A stretch of DNA of 17,111 nucleotides from CAZNHL01 sp964572965 (GCA_964572965.1 CAZNHL010000075.1:1-17111), one strand, 5' to 3'. Shown: positions 9,002 to 16,580, counted from the first letter of the stretch. The notes: generated from the sequence alone by a model not told the origin. Program-made: numbers and translations.

Positions 9002-9041
9002 GATACTTACTATATTTGCAGCCGAATTTATAGTAAGTATC
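9002..9041. repeat. Inverted repeat overlapping a -7 element downstream of pruA
   Basis: Perfect 13-nt arms (GATACTTACTATA at 9002-9014 and its complement at 9029-9041) enclose a 14-nt loop. With a one-base bulge (A9001), four more pairs form (8997-9000 with 9042-9045). It starts about 35 nt after the pruA stop but has no U tract, so it is a poor intrinsic terminator. The -7-like TATATTTG (9011-9018) sits across the left arm and loop, which suits an operator or a processing or stability hairpin. Confidence 0.55.
9011..9018 (+). promoter_or_regulatory. Bacteroidota -7 element upstream of the secreted-protein gene
   Basis: TATATTTG matches TAnnTTTG on the coding strand of the 9148-9996 gene. 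It would give a leader of about 120 nt. No clear TTG is present 19 nt upstream. Confidence 0.4.
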
Positions 9042-9147
9042 CTTTAGCGCCCTCCTATTAACCTTCTGCCCTGATTCATAACACCTTAAATATGAGTAGC
9101 AAATATTTATAACATTCAAACTGTAGCAAGCAATATATAAATCACTA

Positions 9148-9996
9148 ATGAACAAATTTTATTCTAAAATCCTGCTCATCGTTGCAGGCTCCCTCTTATT
9201 TTCGAATACACTAGCTCAGAATCACACAGCCGAACTACCAACTAAGAAAAAACGAGGCACCGTTTACCTCATGTGGGGCTACAATAGAGAAACATACTCT
9301 AAAAGTAATATCCATTTCAAAAATACCACCACAGACAACTACGACTTCACTTTTCAAAATGCTGAAGCACATGACAAGAAAAACGGAGACATGGACGATT
9401 TCTGGCATACCGGTCTTACCATTCCCCAATATAGCTGTGCAATCGGTTATCTGTTCAACAACAGACGAAACTGGGGTATTGAAGTAAGCTGGGACCACCT
9501 TAAATACATCGTATATGACAATCAGGTAATTCACGTAAAAGGGCAAATCAGAGGTAATCCTATTGACAAAGACACTTTGGTTACACCTGACTTCGTGCAC
9601 CTGCAACATACCAACGGCAATAATTACCTGATGCTGAACCTGGTCAAAAAATCTTCCATTTTTAAAAGGCCTTTATTTGAACTGAGTGCAATCAGTAAAC
9701 TGGGCGCAGGCCCGTTGGTCTCATATACTATGTCAACAATTTTAGGTAGTGAAGACAAAGGTCATTTCAGAATACAAGGTTTTGTTATTGGTTTAAGCAC
9801 AGGAATCCGGGCAGACATACTCAAGTATTTCTTTCTCCAAATAAACGTACAGGGGGCATATGCAAACTATCTTGACTCAGAAATCGGAGCTGACAGAGTA
9901 GGCCGGGCCAAACACCATTTCTATTCTTTAGCCGGCATGGCATTCTTTGGGATCAATGTTCCTTTGGATACGTTTGCCAAGAAGCCACAAGAATAA
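9148..9996 (+). CDS. Secreted, probably outer-membrane beta-barrel protein of unknown function
   Basis: I do not recognise this 282-residue protein. It opens with a clear Sec signal peptide (MNKFYSK, a hydrophobic stretch from I8 to F18, then NTLA/Q with likely cleavage after A23). The mature part has many alternating hydrophobic/polar and aromatic stretches (RGTVYLMWGYNRETYS, NWGIEVSWDHLKYIVYD, FFLQINVQGAYANYL), no cysteine cluster, no lipobox and no catalytic motif. A Gly-rich tract SKLGAGPLVSYTMS near residue 190 and a final strand-like segment (FYSLAGMAFFGINV) fit an outer-membrane beta-barrel of the OmpA-like/PorT-like size class common in Bacteroidota, although the protein does not end on a terminal aromatic residue. 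It stands alone, 184 bp after pruA, and is closed by a perfect terminator. The localisation is an inference from composition. Confidence 0.75.
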   Translation: MNKFYSKILLIVAGSLLFSNTLAQNHTAELPTKKKRGTVYLMWGYNRETYSKSNIHFKNTTTDNYDFTFQNAEAHDKKNGDMDDFWHTGLTIPQYSCAIGYLFNNRRNWGIEVSWDHLKYIVYDNQVIHVKGQIRGNPIDKDTLVTPDFVHLQHTNGNNYLMLNLVKKSSIFKRPLFELSAISKLGAGPLVSYTMSTILGSEDKGHFRIQGFVIGLSTGIRADILKYFFLQINVQGAYANYLDSEIGADRVGRAKHHFYSLAGMAFFGINVPLDTFAKKPQE

Positions 9997-10010
9997 TTAA
10001 AACATCATAT

Positions 10011-10047
10011 AAAAATGGTCCACGATTTAAATCGTGGACCATTTTTT
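10011..10047. terminator. Bidirectional intrinsic terminator between convergent genes
   Basis: This is a perfect 36-nt palindrome (arms 10011-10028 and 10029-10046) with an ATGGTCCACGATTT stem and A5/T6 flanks. It gives a U tract on both strands. It lies 14 nt after the stop of the secreted-protein gene and 3 nt from the stop of the convergent truC. Confidence 0.93.
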
Positions 10048-10049
10048 GT

Positions 10050-10748
10050 TTAAACAGCCACTCCCATCCCAATCTTCTGTAACACATCCCTAAACTCTTT
10101 CCTCAGCTCAGCCTTAATTGTTAATTCTTTATTGGTAAAAGGATGGACAAAAGTAAGCTCAGCTGCATGGAGCAGCATGGTATGCAAATCGAAAGTCTGC
10201 TCAAACATTTTATTCTGCTTGCATTCACCATGTACTTTATCGCCGATAATATAATGGCGTAGATGTGCCATGTGCCTGCGAATCTGGTGCATACGACCGG
10301 TGAGCGGTTCTACTTCTATCAATGAATAGCGCGAGGTTGGGTAACGGCTTACAGCAATTTCCAGCTCTACAGTAGCCAAACGGCGATATTTTGTAAAAGC
10401 TTCCTGAATTGTGCCGTTTTCTTTTGCCAGGGCTTTATCTACTTCTCCGGCCTCCGGGGTATAGCCACGCACGAGGGCAAGGTATTTTTTCTTTGGTAAA
10501 TGCTGTTCAAATTGCTTTTTCAACGCCTGATCAGCTTCGTCAGAAAGAGCAAACACCAATACGCCAGAAGTTTTCCGGTCAATCCTGTGACATGGACTCA
10601 CCCACCGGTCTAACTGATCTCTTAAAATCTGTAAAGCAAAGAACTCTTCTTCCTCCGCAATACGTGTACGATGCACCAGCAAGCCGTGCGGTTTATTGAT
10701 AGCAACATAATGTTCATCCTGAAAGATGATTTCTAAGGGAGAGTACAT
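10050..10748 (-). CDS. truC: tRNA pseudouridine(65) synthase TruC
   Basis: This RluA-family pseudouridine synthase isomerises a tRNA uridine (U65 in E. coli) without cofactor in the cytosol. The protein has 232 residues from the ATG at 10748. Similarity to E. coli TruC runs along the whole length: LEIIFQDEHYVAINKPHGLLVHR at the start, the catalytic Asp57 in HRIDRKTSG, TKYRRLATVELEI, SRYSLIEVEPLTGRMHQIRRHMAHLRHYIIGD, and HAAELTFVHPFTNKELTI near the end. An in-frame ATG at 10817 would add 23 residues, but these are encoded across the 10759-10796 hairpin and have no counterpart in TruC, so I reject it. The gene is downstream of mtfA on the same strand with a 73-bp gap. The target position is inferred from the ortholog. 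Confidence 0.93.
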   Translation of the reverse strand: MYSPLEIIFQDEHYVAINKPHGLLVHRTRIAEEEEFFALQILRDQLDRWVSPCHRIDRKTSGVLVFALSDEADQALKKQFEQHLPKKKYLALVRGYTPEAGEVDKALAKENGTIQEAFTKYRRLATVELEIAVSRYPTSRYSLIEVEPLTGRMHQIRRHMAHLRHYIIGDKVHGECKQNKMFEQTFDLHTMLLHAAELTFVHPFTNKELTIKAELRKEFRDVLQKIGMGVAV

Positions 10749-10758
10749 GTTAGGTGTT

Positions 10759-10796
10759 AGGTGTTCAAAAATCAATAAATTGATTTTTGAACACCT
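10759..10796. repeat. Perfect 18-bp hairpin in the truC leader
   Basis: The arms AGGTGTTCAAAAATCAAT (10759-10776) and its exact complement (10779-10796) are separated by AA. It lies between the mtfA stop (10822) and the truC start (10748), ending 10 nt before the ATG. No U tract follows on either strand, so it is not a textbook terminator. It is flanked on the start-codon side by a short tandem TTAGGTG repeat (10750-10763). Confidence 0.8.
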
Positions 10797-10821
10797 TGGC
10801 TTATAATCAATTCTCAATTAT

Positions 10822-11619
10822 TTATAACATCTCTTTCTCCGCCGGTCTCTGATGGAATGTCTTTGCCAGTATTTCATACAACTCCGGATGTTTCTTTTCA
10901 AAACGATCTGAGTTATCAAAGAAGTACTCACAGACTACTGCGAAAAACTCCGCATGATTCGTCAGGCCATAAGGATTAATATCAGACTTGTTTGCGGCAA
11001 TCTTCTGTAATTCTTCGTACATCAGTTTTGTATATTGCTCCAGTAATTCCTTCGGCATAATGGCTTTAGGTACACCATCAATATCTCCGTCGGCCTTGTC
11101 AATCATATGGCTGAATTCATGAATTCCCACATTAGACATGTCGTTGGTAATGCGATAACCATTTTCCAGCGCCTGTTTCGAAAGCAGCAATACCATTCCG
11201 GCCTGCATTGGCCGTACCTGACCAAGCGTAGTACTCAGCACACCATCGTTGGTTTCTCTATTGATTACATCATCATAGATAATAACTTCATCCAGGTTAA
11301 AGTATTCCCATTCTTTAAAACCAAAAGTAGGAATAATGGCACTGCTGGCAGCAAGTAATTTCAGCGTTTCATTTTCAGGCAGGTCTACAAAAGAAATGCG
11401 TATCTCAGCCAGAAAAACCTGTAAACGTTTTTCAAAACGCTTTCTATTATTCTCCTCTAAGCCTTTGTAATAAGGCACATGACTCAACAGAATTTTCTTC
11501 CACTCTTCCGGAAACTCCTCAGCTAAAGCCTTTTTGATCTTTCGCTTTTTATGCGTCGCCATTCGAACAAAAACGACAATCATAATAAACAGCATTGTAA
11601 AAAACAGTAACGAAGGCAT
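10822..11619 (-). CDS. mtfA: M90-family zinc metallopeptidase MtfA, membrane-anchored form
   Basis: This 265-residue protein matches MtfA (Mlc titration factor A, peptidase M90, DUF980). In E. coli, MtfA binds the glucose repressor Mlc and has aminopeptidase activity. The zinc site is visible: H167-E168-F-S-H171 (HExxH) and the downstream Glu224 in NHAEFFAVVCEYFF, which aligns with E. coli E212 in DPAECFAVLSEYFF. The C-terminal segment RFEKKHPELYEILAKTFHQRP also matches. Unlike the E. coli protein, it begins with a hydrophobic segment (residues 3-19, LLFFTMLFIMIVVFV) followed by a basic RMATHKKRKIKK, which predicts an N-terminal membrane anchor with the peptidase in the cytoplasm. It lies between pepA and truC on the same strand, 129 bp after pepA. 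Whether an Mlc-type partner exists here is unknown, so the physiological role is open. Confidence 0.9.
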   Translation of the reverse strand: MPSLLFFTMLFIMIVVFVRMATHKKRKIKKALAEEFPEEWKKILLSHVPYYKGLEENNRKRFEKRLQVFLAEIRISFVDLPENETLKLLAASSAIIPTFGFKEWEYFNLDEVIIYDDVINRETNDGVLSTTLGQVRPMQAGMVLLLSKQALENGYRITNDMSNVGIHEFSHMIDKADGDIDGVPKAIMPKELLEQYTKLMYEELQKIAANKSDINPYGLTNHAEFFAVVCEYFFDNSDRFEKKHPELYEILAKTFHQRPAEKEML

Positions 11620-11632
11620 GGCAGCGAATTTA

Positions 11633-11738
11633 AAGATTACAAAATTGAAAAATTATTGAACGTTTATCTGATCCTATTGCTGTAAAACTTCTTCTAAACC
11701 ACCTTTTTCTATCCCTAATTTTTAAATTTTACAATCTT
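11633..11738. repeat. Imperfect inverted repeat in the pepA-mtfA intergenic region
   Basis: Two 23-nt AT-rich arms (11633-11655 and 11716-11738) are complementary at 20 of 23 positions around a 60-nt interior. The pair fills most of the 129-bp gap between the pepA stop and the mtfA start. It could fold as a long stem at the pepA 3' end. AT-richness raises the chance-match probability. Confidence 0.45.
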
Positions 11739-11748
11739 CTAACTTAGT

Positions 11749-13170
11749 TTATACCTTCTTCAGAAAATCATAAAGCAGCCTCACTCCCATTCCCGTTGCA
11801 TTCTTTCCTCTATAGCTGTCAGGCGTTTTAATAAAAGCCGGACCGGCAATATCCAGGTGAATCCATGGATAAGCGGTAAACTTCTCCATAAACTTGCCTG
11901 CTGAAATTGCACCCGCTTGTGGACCGTTCCCTACATTTTTCAAGTCAGCAATGTCGCTTTCTGTATGTTTGTCATATTCTTCCCACAATGGCAATTCTAC
12001 CAGACGTTCATACACTTCAAAACCCGACTGTTTCAGCTTTGTTTTCGTTTCTTCTTCGGCAGTCCCCATCATCACAGCACCTTCTGCGCCTATTGCCATA
12101 ATTGCAGAGCCTGTAAGTGTCGCCAGGTCAATCACCAAAGACGGCTCATACTTCTTAGCATAAGCCAGTGCATCTGCCAGAATCACACGACCTTCAGCAT
12201 CTGTATTCAGAATTTCTACCGTCTTTCCATCAAACATTGTGATCACATCGCCCGGTGTAATGGCATTGCCATCAGGGCGGTTTTCTGTTGCCGGAATTAA
12301 ACCAACTATATGAACTGGTAATTTATTTTTTGCAATAGCAACAAAAGCACCAACTACAGCAGCTCCGCCAGCCATGTCACATTTCATAAGGTCCATGGAG
12401 TTAGTAGTATCTTTCAAAGACAGTCCTCCTGTATCATAAACAACTCCCTTGCCAACCAGCACAATCGGCTGCTTATTTTTAGCATTGGCAGGTTTATACT
12501 CCAGAATATTAAAAGTCGGCGGGTTGGGTGCACCAATATTGATTGCGAGCAAACCACCCATTTTCAAACTTTCAATCTGTTTTTTATCTAAAACTTCTAC
12601 CGAGAAACTTGCTTCTTTCCCAAGCCTCACAATCTCCTCACTGAATTGCTCTGCAGTCAGGTAAACTACAGGCTCGTTCACCATATCCCTTACTGTATAA
12701 ACCGCTTCAGATACATGACTTAATTCCTGTAATTTTGCGGCATCACCTTTTACAATGCAGACTTCTTTTAAGGTGTTTGTTACTTTCGCAGACTTATATT
12801 TCAAAAACTGATAATTGGCAAGTAATAAACCTTCTGCCAATTCATAAGAAAACTCATCGTTTGGTGTCAGGTTTTTCACCTCCGCTTTCTCCAGCTTTTC
12901 TTTATTAAGAAAAGCTGCCAGTACAGCGCCTTTCTTACGATAGTATTCTTTCTCCTGATAAGCCTGTTTGTTCTCTGCTGCCTTTACAAAATAAGAAGTG
13001 TGTTTTTCAGACAAAACGGTAATCAGTTCTGACTTATTCTCCAGCTGGCGGTTATACTGTACCAGTTCGAATGACTGCATCAAAACAGTAGCCGGGTCAA
13101 ATGAAGGAGGAAGGATATAAATTACAGCCGAATCGGAAGATAACTCTGAAATAGTTTTTAATGCTAACAT
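11749..13170 (-). CDS. pepA: M17 leucyl aminopeptidase
   Basis: This 473-residue cytosolic metalloaminopeptidase releases N-terminal residues from peptides. The C-terminal catalytic domain carries the full M17 active site: K241 and D246 in VGKGVVYDTGG, K253 in SLKD, D265 in LMKCDMAGG, and the signature N322-TDAEGR-328 (D324 and E326 metal ligands, R328). In E. coli PepA these correspond to K270, D275, K282, D293, D352, E354 and R356, with one extra residue before D265. The N-terminal about 150 residues are divergent, as usual in this family. It is transcribed divergently from rsmA across a 184-bp region and is upstream of mtfA. I found no clear -7 element on the minus strand. Confidence 0.96.
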   Translation of the reverse strand: MLALKTISELSSDSAVIYILPPSFDPATVLMQSFELVQYNRQLENKSELITVLSEKHTSYFVKAAENKQAYQEKEYYRKKGAVLAAFLNKEKLEKAEVKNLTPNDEFSYELAEGLLLANYQFLKYKSAKVTNTLKEVCIVKGDAAKLQELSHVSEAVYTVRDMVNEPVVYLTAEQFSEEIVRLGKEASFSVEVLDKKQIESLKMGGLLAINIGAPNPPTFNILEYKPANAKNKQPIVLVGKGVVYDTGGLSLKDTTNSMDLMKCDMAGGAAVVGAFVAIAKNKLPVHIVGLIPATENRPDGNAITPGDVITMFDGKTVEILNTDAEGRVILADALAYAKKYEPSLVIDLATLTGSAIMAIGAEGAVMMGTAEEETKTKLKQSGFEVYERLVELPLWEEYDKHTESDIADLKNVGNGPQAGAISAGKFMEKFTAYPWIHLDIAGPAFIKTPDSYRGKNATGMGVRLLYDFLKKV

Positions 13171-13354
13171 AAAATGGAATTAATTGACTAAAATAACAGC
13201 TGAATAACAACAATAACTAATTAATTAAGCTTTTTCGCATCACGCAGTATCTAAAGAACAAGCTCAGATACCGCTGCTTCCATACCATAAAAAACAGACG
13301 ATTAATCAAAACAATAACCTACCTTTGCCTATTCGCAAATTTTAATAATCAATA
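13171..13354. other. Divergent intergenic region between pepA and rsmA
   Basis: This AT-rich 184-bp region holds the rsmA -7 element (13320-13327) and a TAATTAATTAA-type run around 13219-13229. I see no RNA gene, no strong hairpin and no clear promoter for pepA on the minus strand. Confidence 0.5.
13320..13327 (+). promoter_or_regulatory. Bacteroidota -7 element for the rsmA operon
   Basis: TACCTTTG matches TAnnTTTG and lies 27 nt before the rsmA ATG. The expected -33 TTG is not evident about 19 nt upstream. Confidence 0.5.
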
Positions 13355-14143
13355 ATGGCACAATTCGTAAAAGCTAAAAAACACCTTGGGCAGCATTTTC
13401 TGAAAGACCAGAGTATTGCACAAGACATTGTAAATGGCCTTACGCTGCACAAGGATTATAAAAAAGTACTGGAAGTTGGTCCGGGTATGGGTGTGCTTAC
13501 GCAATACCTTTTCCCAAAAGAACAATACAAGACTTATGCGATTGATGTAGATAAAGAATCGATTGTCTACCTGAAAAAAAATTACCCTGCTTACGAAGAC
13601 AGGATCATTGACGGAGATTTTCTTCAACTTGATCTTGATAAGTTATTCGATGAGCCTTTTGCCGTTATTGGCAATTTCCCATACAACATTTCTTCTCAGA
13701 TTTTTTTCAAGGTACTGGAACATAAAGACAAGATCCCTGAAATAGTAGGTATGCTACAGAAAGAAGTAGCAGAACGCCTCGCCTCGCCTCCGGGCAAAAA
13801 AGACTATGGTATCCTGAGTGTATTTTTACAGGCATATTACGATATCGAATATTTATTCACAGTGCATGAGCATGTATTCAATCCGCCACCAAAGGTAAAA
13901 TCGGGTGTAATCAGAGTAAAACGTAACAATGTAGCAAAACTTGATTGTGACGAAAAAATCTTTAAACAAGTGGTAAAAGCAGGTTTTAACCAACGTCGCA
14001 AAACTTTGCGAAACGCACTAAAAATTCTAAATTTGTCGCTAGAGAAGGTTAATCCGACGGTACTCGACAAAAGAGCTGAGCAACTTTCTGTGCAGCAATT
14101 TGTTGAGTTGACCCAAATCCTGGAGAAAGAACCTAGAAGATAG
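13355..14143 (+). CDS. rsmA: 16S rRNA (adenine1518-N6/adenine1519-N6)-dimethyltransferase RsmA (KsgA)
   Basis: This enzyme dimethylates two adjacent adenines in the 3'-terminal hairpin of 16S rRNA using S-adenosylmethionine, a late 30S assembly checkpoint. At 262 residues it is normal for the family. The N-terminal KKHLGQHFLKD is diagnostic. The SAM-binding motif I is VLEVGPGMGVLT (38-49), the acidic D87 in DGDF follows, the catalytic motif IV is N107-F-P-Y-110, and the C-terminal FNQRRKTLRNALK is the conserved rRNA-binding turn. The ATG at 13355 sits 27 nt after a Bacteroidota -7 element. mgtE follows after 47 bp on the same strand, a pairing I recall as common in Bacteroidota, so they are probably cotranscribed. 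Confidence 0.97.
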   Translation: MAQFVKAKKHLGQHFLKDQSIAQDIVNGLTLHKDYKKVLEVGPGMGVLTQYLFPKEQYKTYAIDVDKESIVYLKKNYPAYEDRIIDGDFLQLDLDKLFDEPFAVIGNFPYNISSQIFFKVLEHKDKIPEIVGMLQKEVAERLASPPGKKDYGILSVFLQAYYDIEYLFTVHEHVFNPPPKVKSGVIRVKRNNVAKLDCDEKIFKQVVKAGFNQRRKTLRNALKILNLSLEKVNPTVLDKRAEQLSVQQFVELTQILEKEPRR

Positions 14144-14190
14144 ACCAACTTCCCAAACATTGTTTTTAGCAACCTAAACATCTGGTAATC

Positions 14191-15549
14191 GTGCAGTTTG
14201 AATTAACACGAGAGTTCATAGACCAAGTCGTTGACGCGATAGGAACAAACAATGAATTGTTTCTGCGTGACACGTTCAATGAACTTTTCCCTGCCGATAT
14301 TACGACCGTACTTTACGAACTGGATACGCAACAGTGTATTTACATTCTGAGTTTGCTGGATGACGATGTTTCTGCTGAAGCAATCAGTTATGCCGATTCA
14401 GATACGCTTAAAGAGTTTCTCAAGAATTTCAATGCTGAAAAAATAGCTTCTTATCTGAAGCTCATCGACTCCGATGATGCCGTGGATATTATCAACGAAC
14501 TCCCGATTAAGGAGCGTGAAGAAGTTATTTCCAATATAGAAAAAGTAAACAAAGAGAAAGCCCATAACATTCTTGACCTGCTTCGCTACGAAGAGGATTG
14601 CGCCGGCGGTCTGATGGCAAAAGAATTGGTAAAAGTAAATGTCAACTGGAATGTAAAACAGTGTATTGAAGAAATTCGCCGTCAGTCTGAACGTGTTTCC
14701 AAGTTTTACTCCATGTACGTTGTTGACAATGACGATCTTTTACTCGGTATCGTTTCGCTCAAAAAATTATTTTTGACGAAAGACAACACCTCTATCAAAG
14801 AACTTTATGAGCCGGAGATCATCATGATTGAGTCATATCGTTCTTCTGAAGAAGTGGCTGACGTAATGCAGAAATACGATTTGGAAGCTATTCCTGTCGT
14901 AAATGTGCAGGGACGACTTTTAGGCCGTATTACAATTGATGACGTTGTCGATGTAATTACTGAGCAGGCTGACAAAGATCGTCAGGCAATGACCGGTATC
15001 TCGGAAGACATTGAAGAAGACGACAGCGTCTGGACTTTGTCTCGTGCACGCCTTCCATGGCTGATTATTGGGATGCTGGGCGGCCTGCTCGGTTCAAGGT
15101 TTATCGGCCTGTTTGAACACAGTCTTGCAATTATTCCTGCAATGGCATTCTTCATTCCACTTATTACCGCAACAGGTGGAAATGTAGGCGTACAATCATC
15201 TTCGATTGTAGTACAGTCTCTCGCCAACAATTCTATGCTTGAAGAAAAATTATTCCCCAGACTTTTAAAAGTATTGATGGTGGCTATTATTAATGGACTG
15301 GTTATTTCCATACTTGTATTTTTATTCAATCTCCTGATCGGTGAAACCCAGACATTAGGCCTCGTTGTATCTATTGCTCTTTTTTGTGTAGTTTTACTGG
15401 CATCACTAATGGGCACAATTACACCACTCATTCTTGACAAATTCAATATTAATCCGGCCCTCGCTTCAGGACCGTTTATTACTACAGCTAATGATCTTCT
15501 TGGATTAGCTGTATATTTTCTGGTGGCTAATCTCCTCTATAGCCTTTAA
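14191..15549 (+). CDS. mgtE: Magnesium channel/transporter MgtE
   Basis: This is an inner-membrane, Mg2+-gated Mg2+ channel of 452 residues, the same size as the structurally known Thermus protein. The order is an N-terminal superhelical domain (about 10-130, with FNELFPADITTVLYEL), two CBS domains (about 138-200 and 205-257, the second ending GRLLGRITIDDVVDVI), a plug helix, and five membrane helices (about 288-450). The pore signature GGNVGVQSSSIVVQSLA starts at 329. D435 in TTANDLLGLAVYF aligns with the Thermus pore residue D432. The start is a GTG at 14191, chosen because QFELTREF is the usual family beginning and no better ATG exists nearby. It is 47 bp after rsmA and 37 bp before the dehydrogenase gene. 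No Mg-sensing riboswitch is visible in the short gap. Confidence 0.95.
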   Translation: MQFELTREFIDQVVDAIGTNNELFLRDTFNELFPADITTVLYELDTQQCIYILSLLDDDVSAEAISYADSDTLKEFLKNFNAEKIASYLKLIDSDDAVDIINELPIKEREEVISNIEKVNKEKAHNILDLLRYEEDCAGGLMAKELVKVNVNWNVKQCIEEIRRQSERVSKFYSMYVVDNDDLLLGIVSLKKLFLTKDNTSIKELYEPEIIMIESYRSSEEVADVMQKYDLEAIPVVNVQGRLLGRITIDDVVDVITEQADKDRQAMTGISEDIEEDDSVWTLSRARLPWLIIGMLGGLLGSRFIGLFEHSLAIIPAMAFFIPLITATGGNVGVQSSSIVVQSLANNSMLEEKLFPRLLKVLMVAIINGLVISILVFLFNLLIGETQTLGLVVSIALFCVVLLASLMGTITPLILDKFNINPALASGPFITTANDLLGLAVYFLVANLLYSL

Positions 15550-15586
15550 GCAAAACATTTTCCAATAAAATACGCATACAGTTTTC

Positions 15587-16519
15587 ATGAAATGTCTCAT
15601 AATCGATGAAATGCACGAAAGCCTGCTACCGTTGCTGGAAGAGACAGGTATTGACTATGATTATCTTCCTGAAATTAAACCGGAGGAAGTCGTTGCTCAG
15701 ATCAGCAATTATGAAATACTAATTATCCGCAGTAAAATGCGGGTAGACGTAACATTACTTGATAAAGCACATAAGCTTCAAATCATTTGCAGAGCCGGTG
15801 CCGGTTTAGACGGAATTGACGGAGCTGAAACAGAAAAACGAGGAATTAAAATTATCAACGCTCCCGAAGCCAATAGTATTGCAGTTGGCGAACATACGCT
15901 GGGTATGCTTTTAAGCTTAATGAATAACCTGCGTAAAGCCGACAATGAAATCCGCCAGGGACTTTGGCTGCGCGAAGAGAACAGAGGTTATGAAATTGCC
16001 GGAAGAACAGTAGGAATTATCGGCTACGGCAACATGGGTCAGGCTTTTGCCAAACGGCTTGCAGGCTTTGAATGCGAAGTACTGATGTATGACAAATATC
16101 ATCCGGAAAAAGCCAACCAGTACGCAAAATCTGTTTCTCTGGAAGAAATTCAGCAAAAAGCTGACATCCTGAGTTTACATATCCCCCTTACTTCGGAATC
16201 AAGAAACATGGTTGATGACAACTTCTTTCAGAAGTTCAGAAAACCTATATGGTTCCTTAATGCTGCTCGTGGAGAGATCGTTATTTTAAACGATTTGCTA
16301 AAAAATTTAGAATCAGGAAAGATTATTGCGGCAGGCCTCGATGTTCTTGAAAATGAAAAACTAAAAAACTTAACCGAAATACAAAAACTTACGTTTAAGA
16401 AGCTGGTTACGAGTGAAAAAGTCCTTTTAAGCCCTCATATCGGCGGTTGGACATTCGAATCGTACGAAAAAATCAACAAAGTATTAATCGAAAAACTAAA
16501 AATTCTCTTGCCGGAATAG
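15587..16519 (+). CDS. D-2-hydroxyacid dehydrogenase (phosphoglycerate dehydrogenase-like)
   Basis: This NAD-dependent D-isomer-specific 2-hydroxyacid dehydrogenase has 310 residues. The nucleotide-binding motif is G146-Y-G-N-M-G151 followed by D169 at the end of the next strand, which favours NAD over NADP. The catalytic triad is R228 (NAARGEIV), E257 (GLDVLENE, 29 residues after the Arg as in E. coli SerA) and H284 (LSPHIGGWT). The substrate domain has GAGLDGID and EANSIAVGEHTLGMLL, a pattern close to phosphoglycerate dehydrogenase. It lacks the C-terminal ACT regulatory domain of long SerA proteins. It is 37 bp downstream of mgtE and so probably the last gene of the rsmA operon. No serC or serB is adjacent, so a role in serine synthesis is plausible but not shown. 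Confidence 0.9.
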   Translation: MKCLIIDEMHESLLPLLEETGIDYDYLPEIKPEEVVAQISNYEILIIRSKMRVDVTLLDKAHKLQIICRAGAGLDGIDGAETEKRGIKIINAPEANSIAVGEHTLGMLLSLMNNLRKADNEIRQGLWLREENRGYEIAGRTVGIIGYGNMGQAFAKRLAGFECEVLMYDKYHPEKANQYAKSVSLEEIQQKADILSLHIPLTSESRNMVDDNFFQKFRKPIWFLNAARGEIVILNDLLKNLESGKIIAAGLDVLENEKLKNLTEIQKLTFKKLVTSEKVLLSPHIGGWTFESYEKINKVLIEKLKILLPE

Positions 16520-16535
16520 AAAACAAAATTGGCAG

Positions 16536-16565
16536 TTGGATTAAAACACCTAATTATTATTTTTG
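16536..16565 (+). promoter_or_regulatory. Bacteroidota promoter (-33 TTG, -7 TATTTTTG) for the acidic-protein gene
   Basis: A TTG at 16536-16538 and TATTTTTG at 16558-16565 are separated by exactly 19 nt, matching the Bacteroidota sigma-ABfr arrangement. The -7 element ends 15 nt before the ATG at 16581, which predicts a leader of only about 10 nt. Confidence 0.75.
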
Positions 16566-16580
16566 CAAAAAATACGCATT

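Noticed and set aside
9092..9112. Six-codon ATG frame in the leader of the secreted-protein gene
   Set aside because: It is too short and has no supporting start signal or leader-peptide character.
10749..10817. Upstream ATG extending TruC by 23 residues
   Set aside because: The extension is encoded by the perfect hairpin and has no match to TruC; ATG 10748 aligns with the family start.
14144..14190. Magnesium riboswitch before mgtE
   Set aside because: The gap to rsmA is only 47 bp and too short for an M-box or similar sensor; no such fold is visible.
14982..15446. 154-codon open frame on the minus strand
   Set aside because: It is a shadow of the MgtE membrane domain and has no recognisable features of its own.
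16563..16580. TTG start extending the acidic protein by six residues
   Set aside because: The TTG is the end of the -7 element TATTTTTG and would lie upstream of the predicted transcription start.
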